A stretch of 64,000 nucleotides of DNA from Pantoea eucalypti (GCF_009646115.1 NZ_CP045720.1:62001-126000); one strand, 5' to 3'; positions 32,372-43,098 are shown, counted from the stretch's first letter. A program made the numbers and translations. Notes: generated by a model not told the origin, from the sequence alone.

Positions 32372-35158
32372 ATGGCGCAAATAGCAGAAAATCCCCTCAT
32401 TCTGGTTGATGGCTCATCCTATCTTTATCGCGCGTATCACGCGTTTCCGCCGCTGACCAATAGTGCAGGTGAACCCACTGGTGCCATGTACGGTGTGCTC
32501 AACATGCTGAAAAGCCTGCTGGCGCAATACAATCCGAGTCATGTTGCTGTGGTGTTTGATGCCAAAGGCAAAACGTTCCGGGACGAGCTGTTTGAACACT
32601 ACAAGTCTCATCGTCCACCGATGCCTGATGACTTACGTGCGCAAATCGAGCCGTTGCATGAGATGGTACGGGCGATGGGGCTGCCGTTACTGGCGGTGAG
32701 CGGCGTTGAAGCTGATGATGTCATCGGTACGCTGGCGCTGGAAGCAGAGAAAAAAGGCCTCTCAGTGCTGATTAGCACCGGCGACAAAGATATGGCGCAA
32801 CTGGTCACCCCAGCTATCACGCTGATAAATACCATGAGCAACACCATTCTGGGCCCCGAAGAGGTTGAGCAAAAATATGGTGTGCCGCCCGCCTTAATCA
32901 TCGATTTTCTGGCCATGATGGGCGACAGCTCAGATAACATCCCAGGCGTGCCGGGTGTGGGTGAAAAAACCGCGCAGGCTCTGCTGCAGGGACTGGGCAG
33001 CATGCAGACGATCTATGACAATCTGGACAAGGTGGCCGATCTCGGCTTTCGGGGTGCCAAAACCATGGCGACCAAACTTGAGCAGAATCGTGATGTAGCG
33101 TTTCTTTCCTATCAGCTGGCGACCATCAAGACGGACGTTGAGCTGGCGCTGCCCTGTGAAGAGCTCAACGTTACTGAACCTGATGTCGAGGCACTGCAGA
33201 CCCTGTTCAGTCGCTATGAGTTCAAACGCTGGCTGAGTGACCTGCAGGACGGTAAATGGCTGCAGGGCAAGAAGAACAATACTCAGGCGCAAAAAGCGTT
33301 GTCTGATGAGCCAGCTGTGGTCGTTGAAACCAGCAGCGTATTGCCGAGCGAAGGTTATGTCACAATCCTGGATCAGGAACACTTTGATAGCTGGCTGGAG
33401 AAGCTGAAAAACAGCGAAGTGTTTGCCTTTGATCTGGAGACCGACGCGCTGGATACCCTGAGCGCTAACATCGTGGGTATCAGCTTCGCAGTAGCGCCCG
33501 GTGAAGCCGCCTATCTGCCGGTTGCTCATGACTATCTTGATGCGCCTGATCAACTGGATCGTGCAGCCGTTCTGGCACAGCTCAAGCCTCTGCTTGAGGA
33601 TGAAAACGCCTGGAAAGTGGGCCAGAACCTGAAATACGATCGTGGCGTACTGAAGAACTACGATATTGAACTGGCCGGTATCAAATTCGACACCATGCTT
33701 GAGTCCTATATTCTCAACAGCGTGGTGGGTAAACATGACATGGATAGCCTGGCCGCTCGCTGGCTTAACCATAAAACGGTCACCTTCCAGGAGATCGCCG
33801 GTAAAGGCAAAAATCAGCTGACGTTCAATCAAATCGCGTTAGAGCAGGCCGCTCATTATGCTGCCGAAGATGCCGATGTGACTCTGCAGTTGCATCTGAA
33901 GATGTGGCCAGAGCTGGAGAAAGAAGCGGGCCCGAAAAAAGTGTTCGAACAGATTGAGATGCCGTTACTGACCGTCATCTCCCGGATAGAACGCAATGGC
34001 GTGCTAATCGATCAATCGATCCTGGCGCAACACTCCAAAGAGCTGACTGCCCGACTGGCTGAGCTTGAGTTGAAAGCGCATGAGCTGGCGGGAGAGCCTT
34101 TTAACCTCTCATCCACTAAGCAGCTTCAGGTGATCCTGTTTGAAAAACAGGGCATTAAACCTACAAAGAAAACACCAGGCGGTGCGCCGTCAACCAGCGA
34201 AGAGGTGTTAGCTGAACTGGCACTCGACTATCCACTTCCAAAAGTGATCCTGGAGCATCGCGGTTTATCCAAACTTAAGTCGACTTATACGGATAAATTA
34301 CCGCTGATGATTAATCCGATAAGCGGGCGCGTGCATACCTCTTATCATCAGGCTGTTACCGCTACCGGACGCTTATCTTCTGCCGATCCGAATCTGCAAA
34401 ACATCCCGGTGCGTAATGACGAAGGACGCCGGATCCGCCAGGCATTTGTCGCGGCCAAAGGCCATCGCATTGTGGCGGCAGACTATTCACAAATTGAACT
34501 GCGTATCATGGCGCATCTCTCTCAGGATAAAGGATTGCTGGACGCGTTTGCCCAGGGCGAAGATATTCACCGTGCCACGGCATCCGAAGTGTTTGGTGTG
34601 GCGCTGGATAAGGTCAGCGGCGAACAGCGTCGCAGTGCCAAAGCGATCAACTTTGGTCTGATTTATGGTATGAGCGCCTTTGGCCTGTCGCGTCAGCTGA
34701 ATATCGGTGCGGGCGAAGCGAAAAAGTATATGGATCTCTACTTTGAACGTTATCCGGGCGTACTGCGCTATATGGAGAACACCCGTCAGCTGGCGGCGAG
34801 TAACGGCTATGTTGAAACGCTGGAAGGTCGTCGGCTGTGGCTGCCAGATATTAAATCCAGCAACGCCATTCGCCGGAAAGCCGCAGAACGCGCCGCGATC
34901 AATGCGCCAATGCAGGGAACCGCAGCGGATATTATCAAGCGGGCAATGATTGCGGTGGATGAATGGCTTGAACAGCAAAACGACAATGCCGTCAGAATGA
35001 TCATGCAGGTTCACGATGAACTGGTATTCGAAGTGAAAGCGGAGGCCGTTGAAGAGGCCAGCCAGAAAATCCGTGCGCTAATGGAAGGTAGCGTGCAGCT
35101 CGACGTGCCTTTACTGGTTGAAGTCGGAGTGGGTAATAACTGGGATGAAGCCCACTGA
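32372..35158 (+). CDS. polA: DNA polymerase I
   Basis: PolA fills Okazaki-fragment and repair gaps and removes RNA primers. The 928-aa product equals E. coli in length. The N-terminal 5'-nuclease domain (about 1-320) includes [15 protein letters not shown] and [18 protein letters not shown]. The 3'-5' exonuclease domain (about 325-520) retains [10 protein letters not shown]. The polymerase domain has motif [17 protein letters not shown], motif [17 protein letters not shown] and motif [10 protein letters not shown]. All catalytic acidic residues expected for these motifs are visible. A stem-loop follows the stop, then the Spot 42 gene as in E. coli. Confidence 0.99.
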   Translation: MAQIAENPLILVDGSSYLYRAYHAFPPLTNSAGEPTGAMYGVLNMLKSLLAQYNPSHVAVVFDAKGKTFRDELFEHYKSHRPPMPDDLRAQIEPLHEMVRAMGLPLLAVSGVEADDVIGTLALEAEKKGLSVLISTGDKDMAQLVTPAITLINTMSNTILGPEEVEQKYGVPPALIIDFLAMMGDSSDNIPGVPGVGEKTAQALLQGLGSMQTIYDNLDKVADLGFRGAKTMATKLEQNRDVAFLSYQLATIKTDVELALPCEELNVTEPDVEALQTLFSRYEFKRWLSDLQDGKWLQGKKNNTQAQKALSDEPAVVVETSSVLPSEGYVTILDQEHFDSWLEKLKNSEVFAFDLETDALDTLSANIVGISFAVAPGEAAYLPVAHDYLDAPDQLDRAAVLAQLKPLLEDENAWKVGQNLKYDRGVLKNYDIELAGIKFDTMLESYILNSVVGKHDMDSLAARWLNHKTVTFQEIAGKGKNQLTFNQIALEQAAHYAAEDADVTLQLHLKMWPELEKEAGPKKVFEQIEMPLLTVISRIERNGVLIDQSILAQHSKELTARLAELELKAHELAGEPFNLSSTKQLQVILFEKQGIKPTKKTPGGAPSTSEEVLAELALDYPLPKVILEHRGLSKLKSTYTDKLPLMINPISGRVHTSYHQAVTATGRLSSADPNLQNIPVRNDEGRRIRQAFVAAKGHRIVAADYSQIELRIMAHLSQDKGLLDAFAQGEDIHRATASEVFGVALDKVSGEQRRSAKAINFGLIYGMSAFGLSRQLNIGAGEAKKYMDLYFERYPGVLRYMENTRQLAASNGYVETLEGRRLWLPDIKSSNAIRRKAAERAAINAPMQGTAADIIKRAMIAVDEWLEQQNDNAVRMIMQVHDELVFEVKAEAVEEASQKIRALMEGSVQLDVPLLVEVGVGNNWDEAH

Positions 35159-35169
35159 TTCAGCGTCTG

Positions 35170-35198
35170 AGGCCGGTTCCGTAAAATGGAATTGGCCT
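35170..35198 (+). other. Stem-loop downstream of polA
   Basis: AGGCCGGTTCC (35170-35180) pairs with GGAATTGGCCT (35188-35198), 11 bp including two G-T wobbles. No T-tract follows, so termination of polA here is uncertain. Confidence 0.5.
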
Positions 35199-35389
35199 GT
35201 CATCAGGCATAAGTAAATCGTTTAGTTAACGGGCTCAGCGCGGTCAATGCTGGTACTGAGATAAAGCGTTTTTCTAACTACTTATCGGCTAAACACTTTT
35301 TCCGTCATTTAACTACATTGCAACGTTGTTTTTGTGACGCACGTGGTAAAAAAAGCCTTGTTTGATGTAAGTAAGCAACAAAAAAGCCT

Positions 35390-35417
35390 TTGTCACGCAC
35401 AGAAAATCAGGTAAAGT
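35390..35417 (+). promoter_or_regulatory. Promoter of the Spot 42 RNA gene
   Basis: TTGTCA (35390-35395) and TAAAGT (35412-35417), 16 bp apart, place the start at the conserved first base of Spot 42, eight bases past the -10 element. In E. coli this promoter is repressed by CRP-cAMP; I do not see a perfect CRP palindrome here. Confidence 0.7.
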
Positions 35418-35424
35418 TCGTCGC

Positions 35425-35531
35425 GTAGGGTACAGAGGTAAGATGTTCTATCTTTCAGACCTTTTACTTCACGTAATCGGATTTGGCTGAATTTAGCCGC
35501 CCCAGTCATTCTGTGACTGGGGCGTTTTTTA
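35425..35531 (+). ncRNA. spf: Spot 42 small RNA
   Basis: Spot 42 is an Hfq-dependent sRNA that represses secondary carbon metabolism genes when glucose is present. The sequence GTAGGGTACAGAGGTAAGAT at the start, the central CTTTCAGACCTTTTACTTCACG and the terminator hairpin GCCCCAGTCA...TGACTGGGGCGTTTTTT match E. coli spf almost base for base. The only clear differences are in the AT loop around 35485-35495 and the terminator loop. It lies downstream of polA and upstream of convergent engB, the same place as in E. coli. Confidence 0.97.
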
Positions 35532-35575
35532 TTGGGCTTTTTGCACCGCCGGTTTCAGCGGCACAGGGCTGCCAC

Positions 35576-36211
35576 TCACTCTTCCGCGTCCTGATCCACC
35601 TCTGCCGGTTCAAACGTTGTGAACCAGCTGTCCAGTTTCTGACGAACCTTATCTACGCCGATTTTCTTAAGCGATGAGAAAAGTTCTACCTGCACATCAC
35701 CCACAAATTCGAGTGCAGCTTCACGCACAACATTAAGCTGTGCTTTACGCGCACCTGAGGCGAGCTTGTCTGCCTTGGTGAGGAGCAACAGCACCGGAAT
35801 GCCGCTTTCAACGGACCAGTTAATCATCTGTCGATCGAGATCTTTCAGCGGATGACGGATATCCATCAGGATCACCAGGCCTTTCAGCGCCTGACGTTTT
35901 TGCAGGTATTCACCTAACGCACGCTGCCACTTCAGCTTCATCTCTTCCGGGACTTCGGCATAACCGTAACCGGGCAGGTCGACCAGACGCTTACCTTCTT
36001 TCACTTCAAACAGGTTAATCAGCTGCGTACGTCCCGGCGTTTTACTGGTACGCGCCAGACCCTTCTGATTGGTTAACGTATTCAGCGCACTCGATTTTCC
36101 CGCGTTCGAGCGGCCAGCAAAAGCCACTTCAATTCCGGTATCGGCAGGCAGATGGCGGATATCCGGCGCGCTCATGACAAAGTGGGTAACGTGATAATTC
36201 AATTCAGACAA
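35576..36211 (-). CDS. engB: Ribosome biogenesis GTPase EngB (YihA/YsxC)
   Basis: EngB is an essential TRAFAC GTPase needed for late 50S subunit assembly and, in E. coli, for division. The 211-aa product (210 in E. coli) has P-loop GRSNAGKSS at residues 33-41, switch [13 protein letters not shown]4 motif TKADKL and the switch I region [14 protein letters not shown]. The gene is convergent with spf and divergent from csrC, the standard enterobacterial order. Confidence 0.97.
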   Translation of the reverse strand: MSELNYHVTHFVMSAPDIRHLPADTGIEVAFAGRSNAGKSSALNTLTNQKGLARTSKTPGRTQLINLFEVKEGKRLVDLPGYGYAEVPEEMKLKWQRALGEYLQKRQALKGLVILMDIRHPLKDLDRQMINWSVESGIPVLLLLTKADKLASGARKAQLNVVREAALEFVGDVQVELFSSLKKIGVDKVRQKLDSWFTTFEPAEVDQDAEE

Positions 36212-36466
36212 GGTGACACTCCAGAAAACGCATTAAGGCAATGCGGCCGATTATACGCGTTATGGCGCGAAAGTGCTCAACCGCGTCTGATTAGTCAGAT
36301 TTGTAAGAGATTTGCCATTACCACTGCGAGTTATTTCGCTTTTTACTTTAATTACTAAAAATAAAAAATCTTATTATTTAATATCTTATCTAGAATGGTT
36401 CTTTTTTTGAACTAACTATTTGTGGCGCTGACTTGAGGCTTTTACCAGATGGTCTACATTATTGTG

Positions 36467-36694
36467 CAGTGCACGGCAGCACCCATCAGGATGATGCGCT
36501 CAGGGATACCAGGAGGGTAGAGAGCGATGGAATGGAAATGAGTCAGGGATACGCTCAGACAGGGATAAGGAAAAGCTCAGGAGCTGAGCAGGCGCGGGAT
36601 TGACCGGGATGTTACGAGCCGAAAAGGATTTAAAACATGATTCCTTCTTATGAAGGTATGAAATAAGGCGACAGCTTGAGCTGTCGCCTTTTTT
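36467..36694 (+). ncRNA. csrC: CsrC small RNA, antagonist of CsrA
   Basis: CsrC sequesters the translational regulator CsrA through repeated GGA motifs. Three facts support this call. First, the position between engB and yihI is that of E. coli csrC. Second, 12 GGA triplets occur between 36489 and 36628, many as AGGA or AGGGA. Third, the 3' hairpin AAGGCGACAGC-TTGA-GCTGTCGCCTT (36665-36690) with the following TTTTCTTTG and GGTTTCTGCTAGATTTC is nearly the E. coli sequence. The 5' end is set from TTGAGG (36433-36438) and TACATT (36455-36460), so it is approximate. The body is otherwise diverged from E. coli. In E. coli its transcription depends on BarA-UvrY. Confidence 0.9.
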
Positions 36695-36761
36695 CTTTGT
36701 CTGGTTTCTGCTAGATTTCGCCGCAATTGTATACTGAATAAAAAAGCCGGGACCGAATACT

Positions 36762-37286
36762 ATGAAGCAACCTGCACGAGCTGTTCACGGCAAACCTGCC
36801 GCCAAAGCCAAACGCAAATCGCGTGATGATATCAACAACGAAGCACGCGATCGCAAACGTGATAAAAAGCATCGTGGACATGCTTCTGGCAGCCGTGCTA
36901 ATCCAGCGGCGTCCGAAAGCAATGGCGGGAGTCAGGCTAATAACGTGAAAGATCCGCGCATCGGCAGTAAAAAGCCGGTGGCCCTGATCGCTGACGGAAA
37001 AACCGCAGCCGTTAAGCCAAAGAAAAGCGTGGAAAAACCTGCAGCTGAGAAAAAAGCACGCCTGACGCCAGAAGAAGAGCTGGCAAAGCTGGAAAATGAT
37101 GAGCGTCTTGATGCGCTGCTGGATCGACTGGAAAATGGCGAAACCCTGTCGGCTGAAGATCAGGGCTGGCTGGATGCCTCGCTGGACCGTATTGACGAAC
37201 TGATGGAGCAGTTAGGCATTGTGATGGATGATGCTGAAGATGAGCAGGCTGAAGAAGATATGTACCGTCTGCTGAAGGGCAACTAA
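36762..37286 (+). CDS. yihI: Der GTPase-activating protein YihI
   Basis: YihI stimulates GTP hydrolysis by the ribosome-assembly GTPase Der and is thought to modulate 50S biogenesis. The 174-aa product (169 in E. coli) has a very basic N-terminal half ([20 protein letters not shown]), the conserved [10 protein letters not shown], and an acidic C-terminal half ([17 protein letters not shown] ... [11 protein letters not shown]). It follows csrC as in E. coli. Confidence 0.95.
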   Translation: MKQPARAVHGKPAAKAKRKSRDDINNEARDRKRDKKHRGHASGSRANPAASESNGGSQANNVKDPRIGSKKPVALIADGKTAAVKPKKSVEKPAAEKKARLTPEEELAKLENDERLDALLDRLENGETLSAEDQGWLDASLDRIDELMEQLGIVMDDAEDEQAEEDMYRLLKGN

Positions 37287-37297
37287 GCAAATTTGAT

Positions 37298-37320
37298 CGG
37301 CATGCGGTCTGCGCATGCCG
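37298..37320. other. Stem-loop downstream of yihI
   Basis: CGGCATGCG (37298-37306) and CGCATGCCG (37312-37320) are perfect 9-bp arms around five bases, with no T-tract. It lies between yihI and the small membrane ORF and could partly separate their expression. Confidence 0.5.
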
Positions 37321-37340
37321 CGCTTATCAGGTAAACGACA

Positions 37341-37517
37341 ATGTTTTGGCCTGGATCAATTTTCGCGCTGCTGGCGACATGTTATCTGCTGTGGTTATTG
37401 TTTAAACTACGACGCCTGTCGCGGCTGAAGCAACGTTTACGTCGGGTCACAACCCGCTCACCTTTCATCTCCTCTTCTTCGCGACCTTCTCTCAGACGCC
37501 GTCACCGGAAGGAGTGA
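37341..37517 (+). CDS. Small membrane protein of unknown function upstream of hemN
   Basis: This 58-codon ORF starts MFWPGSIFALLATCYLLWLL. It has one hydrophobic segment (about residues 6-21) followed by a strongly basic, Arg/Ser-rich tail, so it looks like a single-pass inner-membrane protein with a cytoplasmic tail. An AGG ribosome site is nine bases upstream. Its stop codon (37515-37517) is two bases before the hemN ATG, and its last codons contain the GGAAGGAG ribosome site of hemN, suggesting translational coupling. E. coli has no similar protein here that I know of. I do not recognise the family; it may be expressed but conservation has not been checked. Confidence 0.55.
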   Translation: MFWPGSIFALLATCYLLWLLFKLRRLSRLKQRLRRVTTRSPFISSSSRPSLRRRHRKE

Positions 37518-37519
37518 GC

Positions 37520-38893
37520 ATGCCATCGCAGCAGATTGAGTGGGATCAGGCGTTAATTGAAAAGTACAATTACGCTGGTCCGCGTTATACCTCTTATCCC
37601 ACCGCGCTGGAGTTCAGCGAGCAGTACGCGGAAACTGATTTCCAGCGTGCCGTCGCGCGTTATCCTGATCGTCCGCTGTCGCTCTATGTTCATATTCCCT
37701 TCTGCCATCGTCTCTGCTACTTCTGCGGCTGCAACAAGATCGTGACGCGTCAGCGCCACAAAGCGGACCGCTATCTGGACGTGCTTGAGCAGGAAATCAT
37801 TCAGCGCGCGCCGCTGTTTCGCGAGCGTAAAGTCACGCAGCTTCACTGGGGCGGCGGCACGCCAACCTTTCTCGACAATACGCAGATTTCACGGTTGGTG
37901 GGTTTACTGAAGCAGCACTTCAGCGTGGCTGAGGACGCCGAAATGTCGATCGAGGTTGATCCGCGGGAAATTGAGCTGGATGTGATTGATCACCTGCGAT
38001 CGCTGGGGTTCAATCGTCTGAGCATGGGCGTACAGGATTTTAATAAATCGGTGCAGGAACGGGTTAATCGGGTGCAGGATGAAGAGGTGATTTTCGGCCT
38101 GATGGCGCGCGCCCGTGAGCAGGGCTTCAGCTCTGTCAGCATCGATCTGATCTATGGCTTACCCCTGCAAACGCCCGCCAGCTTTGCCTGGACGCTGGAG
38201 CGGGTACTGGCACTGAGCCCGGACCGGCTTAGTGTATTTAACTATGCGCATCTGCCGTCAATGTTCGCGGCTCAGCGTAAAATTAAAGAGGATGAACTGC
38301 CCTCCGCGCAGCAAAAGCTGGATATCCTGCAACAGACCATTGTGACGCTGACTCAGCAGGGCTACCAGTTTATCGGGATGGATCACTTTGCAAAGCCGCA
38401 GGATGAGCTGGCCATCGCGCAGCGTGAAGGGCAGTTGCATCGCAATTTCCAGGGATACACGACGCAGGGCGACAGTGACTTACTGGGGCTTGGCGTCTCA
38501 GCCATCAGCATGACTGGCGACAGTTATGCGCAGAATCAGAAAGACCTCAACACCTGGTATGCATGTGTGGAACAGCAGGGAAATGGCCTGTGGCGCGGCA
38601 TCGCCTTAACCGACGATGATTGCCTGCGGCGTGACGTGATTAAAACGCTGATTTGTAACTTCTCGCTGGATTTTGCCGCGACTGAAGCGCGATGGGGCAT
38701 TCGCTTTAGCGACTATTTTGCTGAGGACATGGCGCTGCTGAAACCGTTAATTGCTGACGGGCTGGTGGTACAAACTGCTAAAGGGCTTGAGGTGACCGGC
38801 ATTGGCCGGTTACTGATCCGCAATATCTGCATGTGCTTTGATCGCTATCTGCGTCAGAAAGTGCGTCAGCAGCAATTCTCCCGCGTTATCTGA
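37520..38893 (+). CDS. hemN: Oxygen-independent coproporphyrinogen III oxidase HemN
   Basis: HemN is a radical SAM enzyme that decarboxylates two propionates of coproporphyrinogen III during anaerobic haem synthesis. From the ATG at 37520 it is 457 aa, the E. coli length. GGAAGGAG lies five bases upstream, excluding the GTG at 37514. The 4Fe-4S cysteines are in CHRLCYFCGC (CX3CX2C), with HWGGGTPTFL and SMGVQDFN downstream. The C-terminus NICMCFDRYLRQK matches the family. It is convergent with glnG. Confidence 0.97.
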   Translation: MPSQQIEWDQALIEKYNYAGPRYTSYPTALEFSEQYAETDFQRAVARYPDRPLSLYVHIPFCHRLCYFCGCNKIVTRQRHKADRYLDVLEQEIIQRAPLFRERKVTQLHWGGGTPTFLDNTQISRLVGLLKQHFSVAEDAEMSIEVDPREIELDVIDHLRSLGFNRLSMGVQDFNKSVQERVNRVQDEEVIFGLMARAREQGFSSVSIDLIYGLPLQTPASFAWTLERVLALSPDRLSVFNYAHLPSMFAAQRKIKEDELPSAQQKLDILQQTIVTLTQQGYQFIGMDHFAKPQDELAIAQREGQLHRNFQGYTTQGDSDLLGLGVSAISMTGDSYAQNQKDLNTWYACVEQQGNGLWRGIALTDDDCLRRDVIKTLICNFSLDFAATEARWGIRFSDYFAEDMALLKPLIADGLVVQTAKGLEVTGIGRLLIRNICMCFDRYLRQKVRQQQFSRVI

Positions 38894-38898
38894 CGAAA

Positions 38899-38923
38899 CG
38901 GGCTGGCATGACATGCCAGCCCG
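38899..38923. terminator. Palindromic hairpin between hemN and glnG
   Basis: CGGGCTGGCATG and CATGCCAGCCCG are perfect 12-bp arms around a single base, midway between the convergent stops. A T-tract is lacking, but the position suggests a bidirectional terminator. Confidence 0.6.
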
Positions 38924-38934
38924 CACCGAAACGC

Positions 38935-40344
38935 TTATTCCATGCCAAGCTCTTTCAGCTTGCGTGTCAGCGTGTTTCGTCCCCAGCCCAGCAAACGAGC
39001 GGCTTCCTGTTTGTGGCCTTGCGTATGACGCAGCGCAGTGGTGAGCAGCGTTCGCTCCATCTCCGGTTGTGCTTCCGACAGCAGATTCTGATGACCGGAA
39101 CGCAGTGCGCGGTCGGCCCACTGTGCCAGCAGCGTTGCCCAACTGTCAGGCAGCGACTGCACCGGATTTTCCGGGGTGCTGGACTCAAACAGTTCGCTGG
39201 GCAGATCCTGAATCAGCACTTCCTGACCCGCAGCCATGACCGTCAGCCAGCGACAGGTGTTTTCCAGCTGACGTACGTTACCGGACCAGTGCAGCCGGGT
39301 TAAGGCTGTTTCGGTTTCCGGGTGCAGAATCTTCGCTTCCACACCCAGCTCACGAGCCGCCACCTGCAGGAAATAACGCGCCAGACGTGGGATATCCTCA
39401 CGACGCTCACGCAGCGGCGGCAGATGCACACGAATCACATTCAGGCGGTGGAACAGGTCCTCACGGAACTTGCCTTCCTGCACACGCAATTCCAGGTTCT
39501 GGTGGGTTGCCGCAATAATACGCACATCCACTTTGACGGGTGCATAACCACCGACGCGATAGAACTGACCATCGGCCAGCACGCGCAGCAGTCGGGTCTG
39601 CACATCCAGCGGCATATCACCGATCTCATCCAGAAACAGCGTGCCGCCATCCGCCTGCTCAAAACGGCCCTGACGGATCTGGTTCGCGCCGGTAAAGGCC
39701 CCTTTCTCGTGACCAAACAGCTCTGACTCAATCAAATCTTTGGGTATTGCAGCCATGTTCAGTGCGATAAAGGGCGCTTTGGTGCGTGGGCTGTGGCGAT
39801 GTAGCGCATGGGCCACCAGCTCTTTACCGGTTCCGGACTCACCGTTAATCAGCACGCTTATCGAAGAGCGCGATAAGCGCCCGATGATACGAAACACATC
39901 CTGCATCGCAGGCGCTTCACCAATAATATCGGTAGTTGGTCCGCTGACCGGCTGATTACGTGGCTGCTGCTGTTCCTGGTAGTGGCTGATCGCTCGCTCT
40001 ACCAGTGCAACGGCTTCGTCGATATCAAACGGCTTAGGCAGGTAATCAAATGCGCCCTGCTGATAGGCGCTGACGGCAGCATCCAGATCCGAATGCGCCG
40101 TCATTATGATGACCGGAAGCATGGGATGACGCTGTTTAATCTGCTTCAGTAGCGCCAGGCCATCCATACCGGGCATGCGAATGTCTGACAGTAAAACGTC
40201 CGGGGTCTTGGTTGAGAGGGCATCCAGCACCTCGCTTGCGCTGTCAAAAGTCGCGCAGCTCAAACCGGCTCCAGTGAGCGCGCGTTCAAGCACCCAGCGG
40301 ATGGAGCTATCGTCATCGACGATCCAGACTATCCCTCGTTGCAT
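38935..40344 (-). CDS. glnG: Nitrogen regulator NtrC (GlnG)
   Basis: NtrC is the sigma54 enhancer-binding response regulator of nitrogen limitation. The 469-aa product equals E. coli. It has a receiver domain with Asp54 as phospho-acceptor, and a AAA+ domain with Walker A GESGTGKE, sigma54-contact GAFTGA and Walker [14 protein letters not shown]. The C-terminal Fis-type helix-turn-helix is [27 protein letters not shown]. It is the last gene of glnA-glnL-glnG, 7 bp after glnL. Confidence 0.98.
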   Translation of the reverse strand: MQRGIVWIVDDDSSIRWVLERALTGAGLSCATFDSASEVLDALSTKTPDVLLSDIRMPGMDGLALLKQIKQRHPMLPVIIMTAHSDLDAAVSAYQQGAFDYLPKPFDIDEAVALVERAISHYQEQQQPRNQPVSGPTTDIIGEAPAMQDVFRIIGRLSRSSISVLINGESGTGKELVAHALHRHSPRTKAPFIALNMAAIPKDLIESELFGHEKGAFTGANQIRQGRFEQADGGTLFLDEIGDMPLDVQTRLLRVLADGQFYRVGGYAPVKVDVRIIAATHQNLELRVQEGKFREDLFHRLNVIRVHLPPLRERREDIPRLARYFLQVAARELGVEAKILHPETETALTRLHWSGNVRQLENTCRWLTVMAAGQEVLIQDLPSELFESSTPENPVQSLPDSWATLLAQWADRALRSGHQNLLSEAQPEMERTLLTTALRHTQGHKQEAARLLGWGRNTLTRKLKELGME

Positions 40345-40351
40345 AGAAACC

Positions 40352-41401
40352 TCACTGGCGAATAGGCAGGTAAACCGAAAATTCGGTGTGTCCCGGCCAA
40401 CTGTTAAATTCTATTTTTCCTGAATGTTGATCAATCAGGCTACGGGCGATGGAGAGGCCTAAACCGGTTCCGCCTTCACGTCCGCTGACCATCGGATAAA
40501 ACAGCGTATCCTGCAGCTGGGCCGGAATGCCGGGGCCATCATCTTCAATATCAATACGTGCTACCAGGCGATAACGCGTGCCGTGCAGCGTGAGCTGGAA
40601 AGCGGTGCGGGTGCGGATAATGATGGTGCCGCCATCGTCTCCCAGCGCCTGAAGCGCATTGCGCACCACGTTAAGCAGTACCTGTTCAATCTGATCGGGG
40701 TCGTGCGGCAGTTCCGGCAGGCTGGGGTCATAATCCCGTACCAGCGAGACATTCTCCGGCAGCTCCATCGAGACCAGATTAACTACGCGTTCAGCCACCT
40801 GATGAATGCTCTGCGTGATGTGCATACCCGGCTGCTGCGGCCCTAACAGACGATCCACCAGATTCCGCAACCGGTCGGCCTGTTCAATAATGACTTTGGT
40901 GTATTCGTTCAGCGAGGGATCGGGCAGGGCGCGGGATAAAAGCTGTGCCGCGCCGCGCAACCCTCCCAGCGGATTTTTAATCTCATGAGCCAGACCACGA
41001 ACCAGATCGCGAGCGGCCACCTGCTGAGCGTGCTGTAACTGCTCCTGACTGAGCCGACGCTGATTATCCATCGGCGCCATTTCCATCAGAATTAAGCCAT
41101 CGGGTAATCGCTGGGCGGTCAGCGACATAATGTGTGCGCGACCATCAACGACCAGCGTAACCTCACTGTCAGTGAATCCCTGGCCAGCCTCAAGACTCTC
41201 GCGCATCACCTCAATATTCAGCGAAAAGTAGCCGGTCAATTCCGGTAACGGCGTGCCGAACAGCTTGCGTGAGCTTTGCGCCAGTAATTGCTGCGCCGCC
41301 GGGTTGGCGTAATGGATAACCAGATCGTTATCCACCAACAAAATACTGTTGATTAAAGCATTGAGAATCTGCCCTGCATCGGGCAGAGAGCCAGTTGCCA
41401 T
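40352..41401 (-). CDS. glnL: Nitrogen sensor kinase/phosphatase NtrB (GlnL)
   Basis: NtrB phosphorylates NtrC when nitrogen is scarce and dephosphorylates it when bound by PII. From [13 protein letters not shown] (41401) it is 349 aa, as in E. coli; the longer frame begins at an ATG inside the NtrC site and is not supported. A PAS domain (about 10-120) precedes the H box [12 protein letters not shown] with the phosphorylated His139 by analogy. N and G boxes [11 protein letters not shown] and [13 protein letters not shown] follow. It is a soluble cytoplasmic kinase without membrane segments. Confidence 0.97.
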   Translation of the reverse strand: MATGSLPDAGQILNALINSILLVDNDLVIHYANPAAQQLLAQSSRKLFGTPLPELTGYFSLNIEVMRESLEAGQGFTDSEVTLVVDGRAHIMSLTAQRLPDGLILMEMAPMDNQRRLSQEQLQHAQQVAARDLVRGLAHEIKNPLGGLRGAAQLLSRALPDPSLNEYTKVIIEQADRLRNLVDRLLGPQQPGMHITQSIHQVAERVVNLVSMELPENVSLVRDYDPSLPELPHDPDQIEQVLLNVVRNALQALGDDGGTIIIRTRTAFQLTLHGTRYRLVARIDIEDDGPGIPAQLQDTLFYPMVSGREGGTGLGLSIARSLIDQHSGKIEFNSWPGHTEFSVYLPIRQ

Positions 41402-41413
41402 AAAACGTACCTC

Positions 41414-41430
41414 TGCACCAATCAGGTGCA
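41414..41430. promoter_or_regulatory. NtrC site at the glnL promoter
   Basis: TGCACCAATCAGGTGCA is a near-perfect NtrC palindrome 13 bp before glnL. In E. coli NtrC represses the minor glnL promoter through such a site. Confidence 0.75.
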
Positions 41431-41480
41431 TTTTAGTCTTAAAGCCGTAAGGAGGGCGAATGAACGGTAAATTCGCGGAG

Positions 41481-41505
41481 AAAAAAGCCCATCCGAAGAT
41501 GGGCT
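41481..41505 (-). terminator. Partial terminator between glnA and glnL
   Basis: On the minus strand AGCCCATC-TTCG-GATGGGCT is an 8-bp hairpin with a UUCG loop, followed by TTTTTT, located 34 bp past the glnA stop. It should limit read-through so that glnA exceeds glnLG expression. Confidence 0.9.
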
Positions 41506-41539
41506 AAAAGTTTCCACGGCAACAAAATCGTTTGACCAG

Positions 41540-42949
41540 TTAAACGCTGTAGTAAAGCTCGAACTCAACCGGGTGTGGCGTCATGCGAACGCGATCCATC
41601 TCTGCTTTACGCAGTTCGATGTAAGCATCGATCGATTCGTCAGTGAATACACCGCCGCGGGTCAGGAACTCGCGATCTTCGTTCAGTGAATTCAGCGCTT
41701 CTTCCAGAGAGCCCGCAACTTTTGGAATCTCAGCTTCTTCTTCCGGTGGCAGGTCATACAGGTTCTTGTCCATCGCATCACCAGGATGGATTTTGTTGAT
41801 GATGCCATCCAGGCCAGCCATCAGCAGTGCGGTGAACGCCAGGTATGGGTTAGCCGCTGGGTCCGGGAAGCGCGCTTCGATACGACGGGCTTTCGGGCTG
41901 GCAACCACCGGAATACGGATTGAAGCTGAACGGTTACGGGCAGAGTAAGCCAGCATAACCGGTGCTTCATAACCCGGAACCAGACGCTTGTAAGAGTTCG
42001 TGGTCGGGTTCGCCAGTGCGTTAATTGCTTTAGCGTGCTTGATGATGCCGCCGATGTAGAACAGCGCCATTTCAGACAGGCCGCCGTACTTATCGCCGGC
42101 AAACAGGTTCTGGCCACCTTTAGAGAGTGACATATGGCAGTGCATGCCTGAACCGTTGTCGCCAAACATTGGCTTCGGCATAAAGGTCGCGGTTTTGCCG
42201 TAAGCATGAGCAACGTTATGGACGACATATTTGTAGATCTGAATTTCGTCAGCTTTTTTGGTCATGGTATTGAAGCGGGTAGCCACTTCGTTCTGACCCG
42301 CAGTCGCCACTTCGTGGTGATGCGCTTCAACAACCAGGCCCATCTGCTCCATGGTCAGACACATGGCAGAACGGATGTCCTGTGATGAGTCGACTGGTGG
42401 AACCGGGAAGTAGCCGCCTTTCAGACCTGGACGGTGACCTTTGTTACCGCCTTCGTACTCTTTACCGGTGTTCCATGCCGCTTCGATATCGTCGATAGCC
42501 ACATGTGAACCGGAAGTCGATGAACCGAAACGGATGTCATCGAACAGGAAGAATTCTGGTTCTGGTCCAAACAGCACGGTATCCGCGATGCCGGAAGAGC
42601 GCAGGTAATCTTCAGCGCGTTTTGCGATAGAACGTGGATCGCGGTCGTAGCCCTGCATAGTGCCTGGCTCAAGGATGTCACAACGGATAATGAGCGTAGA
42701 ATCTTCGAAGAAAGGATCCATGACTGCCGTGGTAGCGTCAGGCATCAGCACCATGTCTGATTCGTTAATGCCTTTCCAGCCGCCAATAGACGAACCATCG
42801 AACATTTTGCCTTCTTCGAAGAAGTCAGCGTTAACCTGGTGAGCAGGGATAGTAACGTGCTGTTCTTTACCTTTGGTATCGGTAAAACGCAGGTCAACAA
42901 ACTTAACTTCATGCTCGTTCATCATCGAGAGAACGTGTTCAGCGGACAT
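41540..42949 (-). CDS. glnA: Type I glutamine synthetase GlnA
   Basis: GlnA forms the dodecameric enzyme joining glutamate and ammonia with ATP. From [15 protein letters not shown] (42949) it is 469 aa, the E. coli length, with an AGGAGAG ribosome site; the longer frame reaches into the promoter. Active-site motifs are [11 protein letters not shown], the ATP/metal loop [13 protein letters not shown] and [18 protein letters not shown]. The adenylylation tyrosine lies in NLYDLPPEE, so GlnE-type control is expected. It is divergent from typA, with a sigma54 promoter and NtrC sites between. Confidence 0.98.
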   Translation of the reverse strand: MSAEHVLSMMNEHEVKFVDLRFTDTKGKEQHVTIPAHQVNADFFEEGKMFDGSSIGGWKGINESDMVLMPDATTAVMDPFFEDSTLIIRCDILEPGTMQGYDRDPRSIAKRAEDYLRSSGIADTVLFGPEPEFFLFDDIRFGSSTSGSHVAIDDIEAAWNTGKEYEGGNKGHRPGLKGGYFPVPPVDSSQDIRSAMCLTMEQMGLVVEAHHHEVATAGQNEVATRFNTMTKKADEIQIYKYVVHNVAHAYGKTATFMPKPMFGDNGSGMHCHMSLSKGGQNLFAGDKYGGLSEMALFYIGGIIKHAKAINALANPTTNSYKRLVPGYEAPVMLAYSARNRSASIRIPVVASPKARRIEARFPDPAANPYLAFTALLMAGLDGIINKIHPGDAMDKNLYDLPPEEEAEIPKVAGSLEEALNSLNEDREFLTRGGVFTDESIDAYIELRKAEMDRVRMTPHPVEFELYYSV

Positions 42950-43098
42950 ACTCAACTCTCCTGGAAATGGTCTTTCATTATCTACATGGCGAGGAAACGT
43001 CGTTTCCGGAATTCGCAGCGGGAAAACAACTCCCTGACTACCCGCTTCCGGCACGCTCTTCAACCGACATCTGACTGGCGATTACGCTTGATTTAGAT

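Noticed and set aside
32930..33832. 300-codon minus-strand ORF inside polA
   Set aside because: Antisense shadow of the conserved polA exonuclease regions; the sequence looks like reverse-complement translation.
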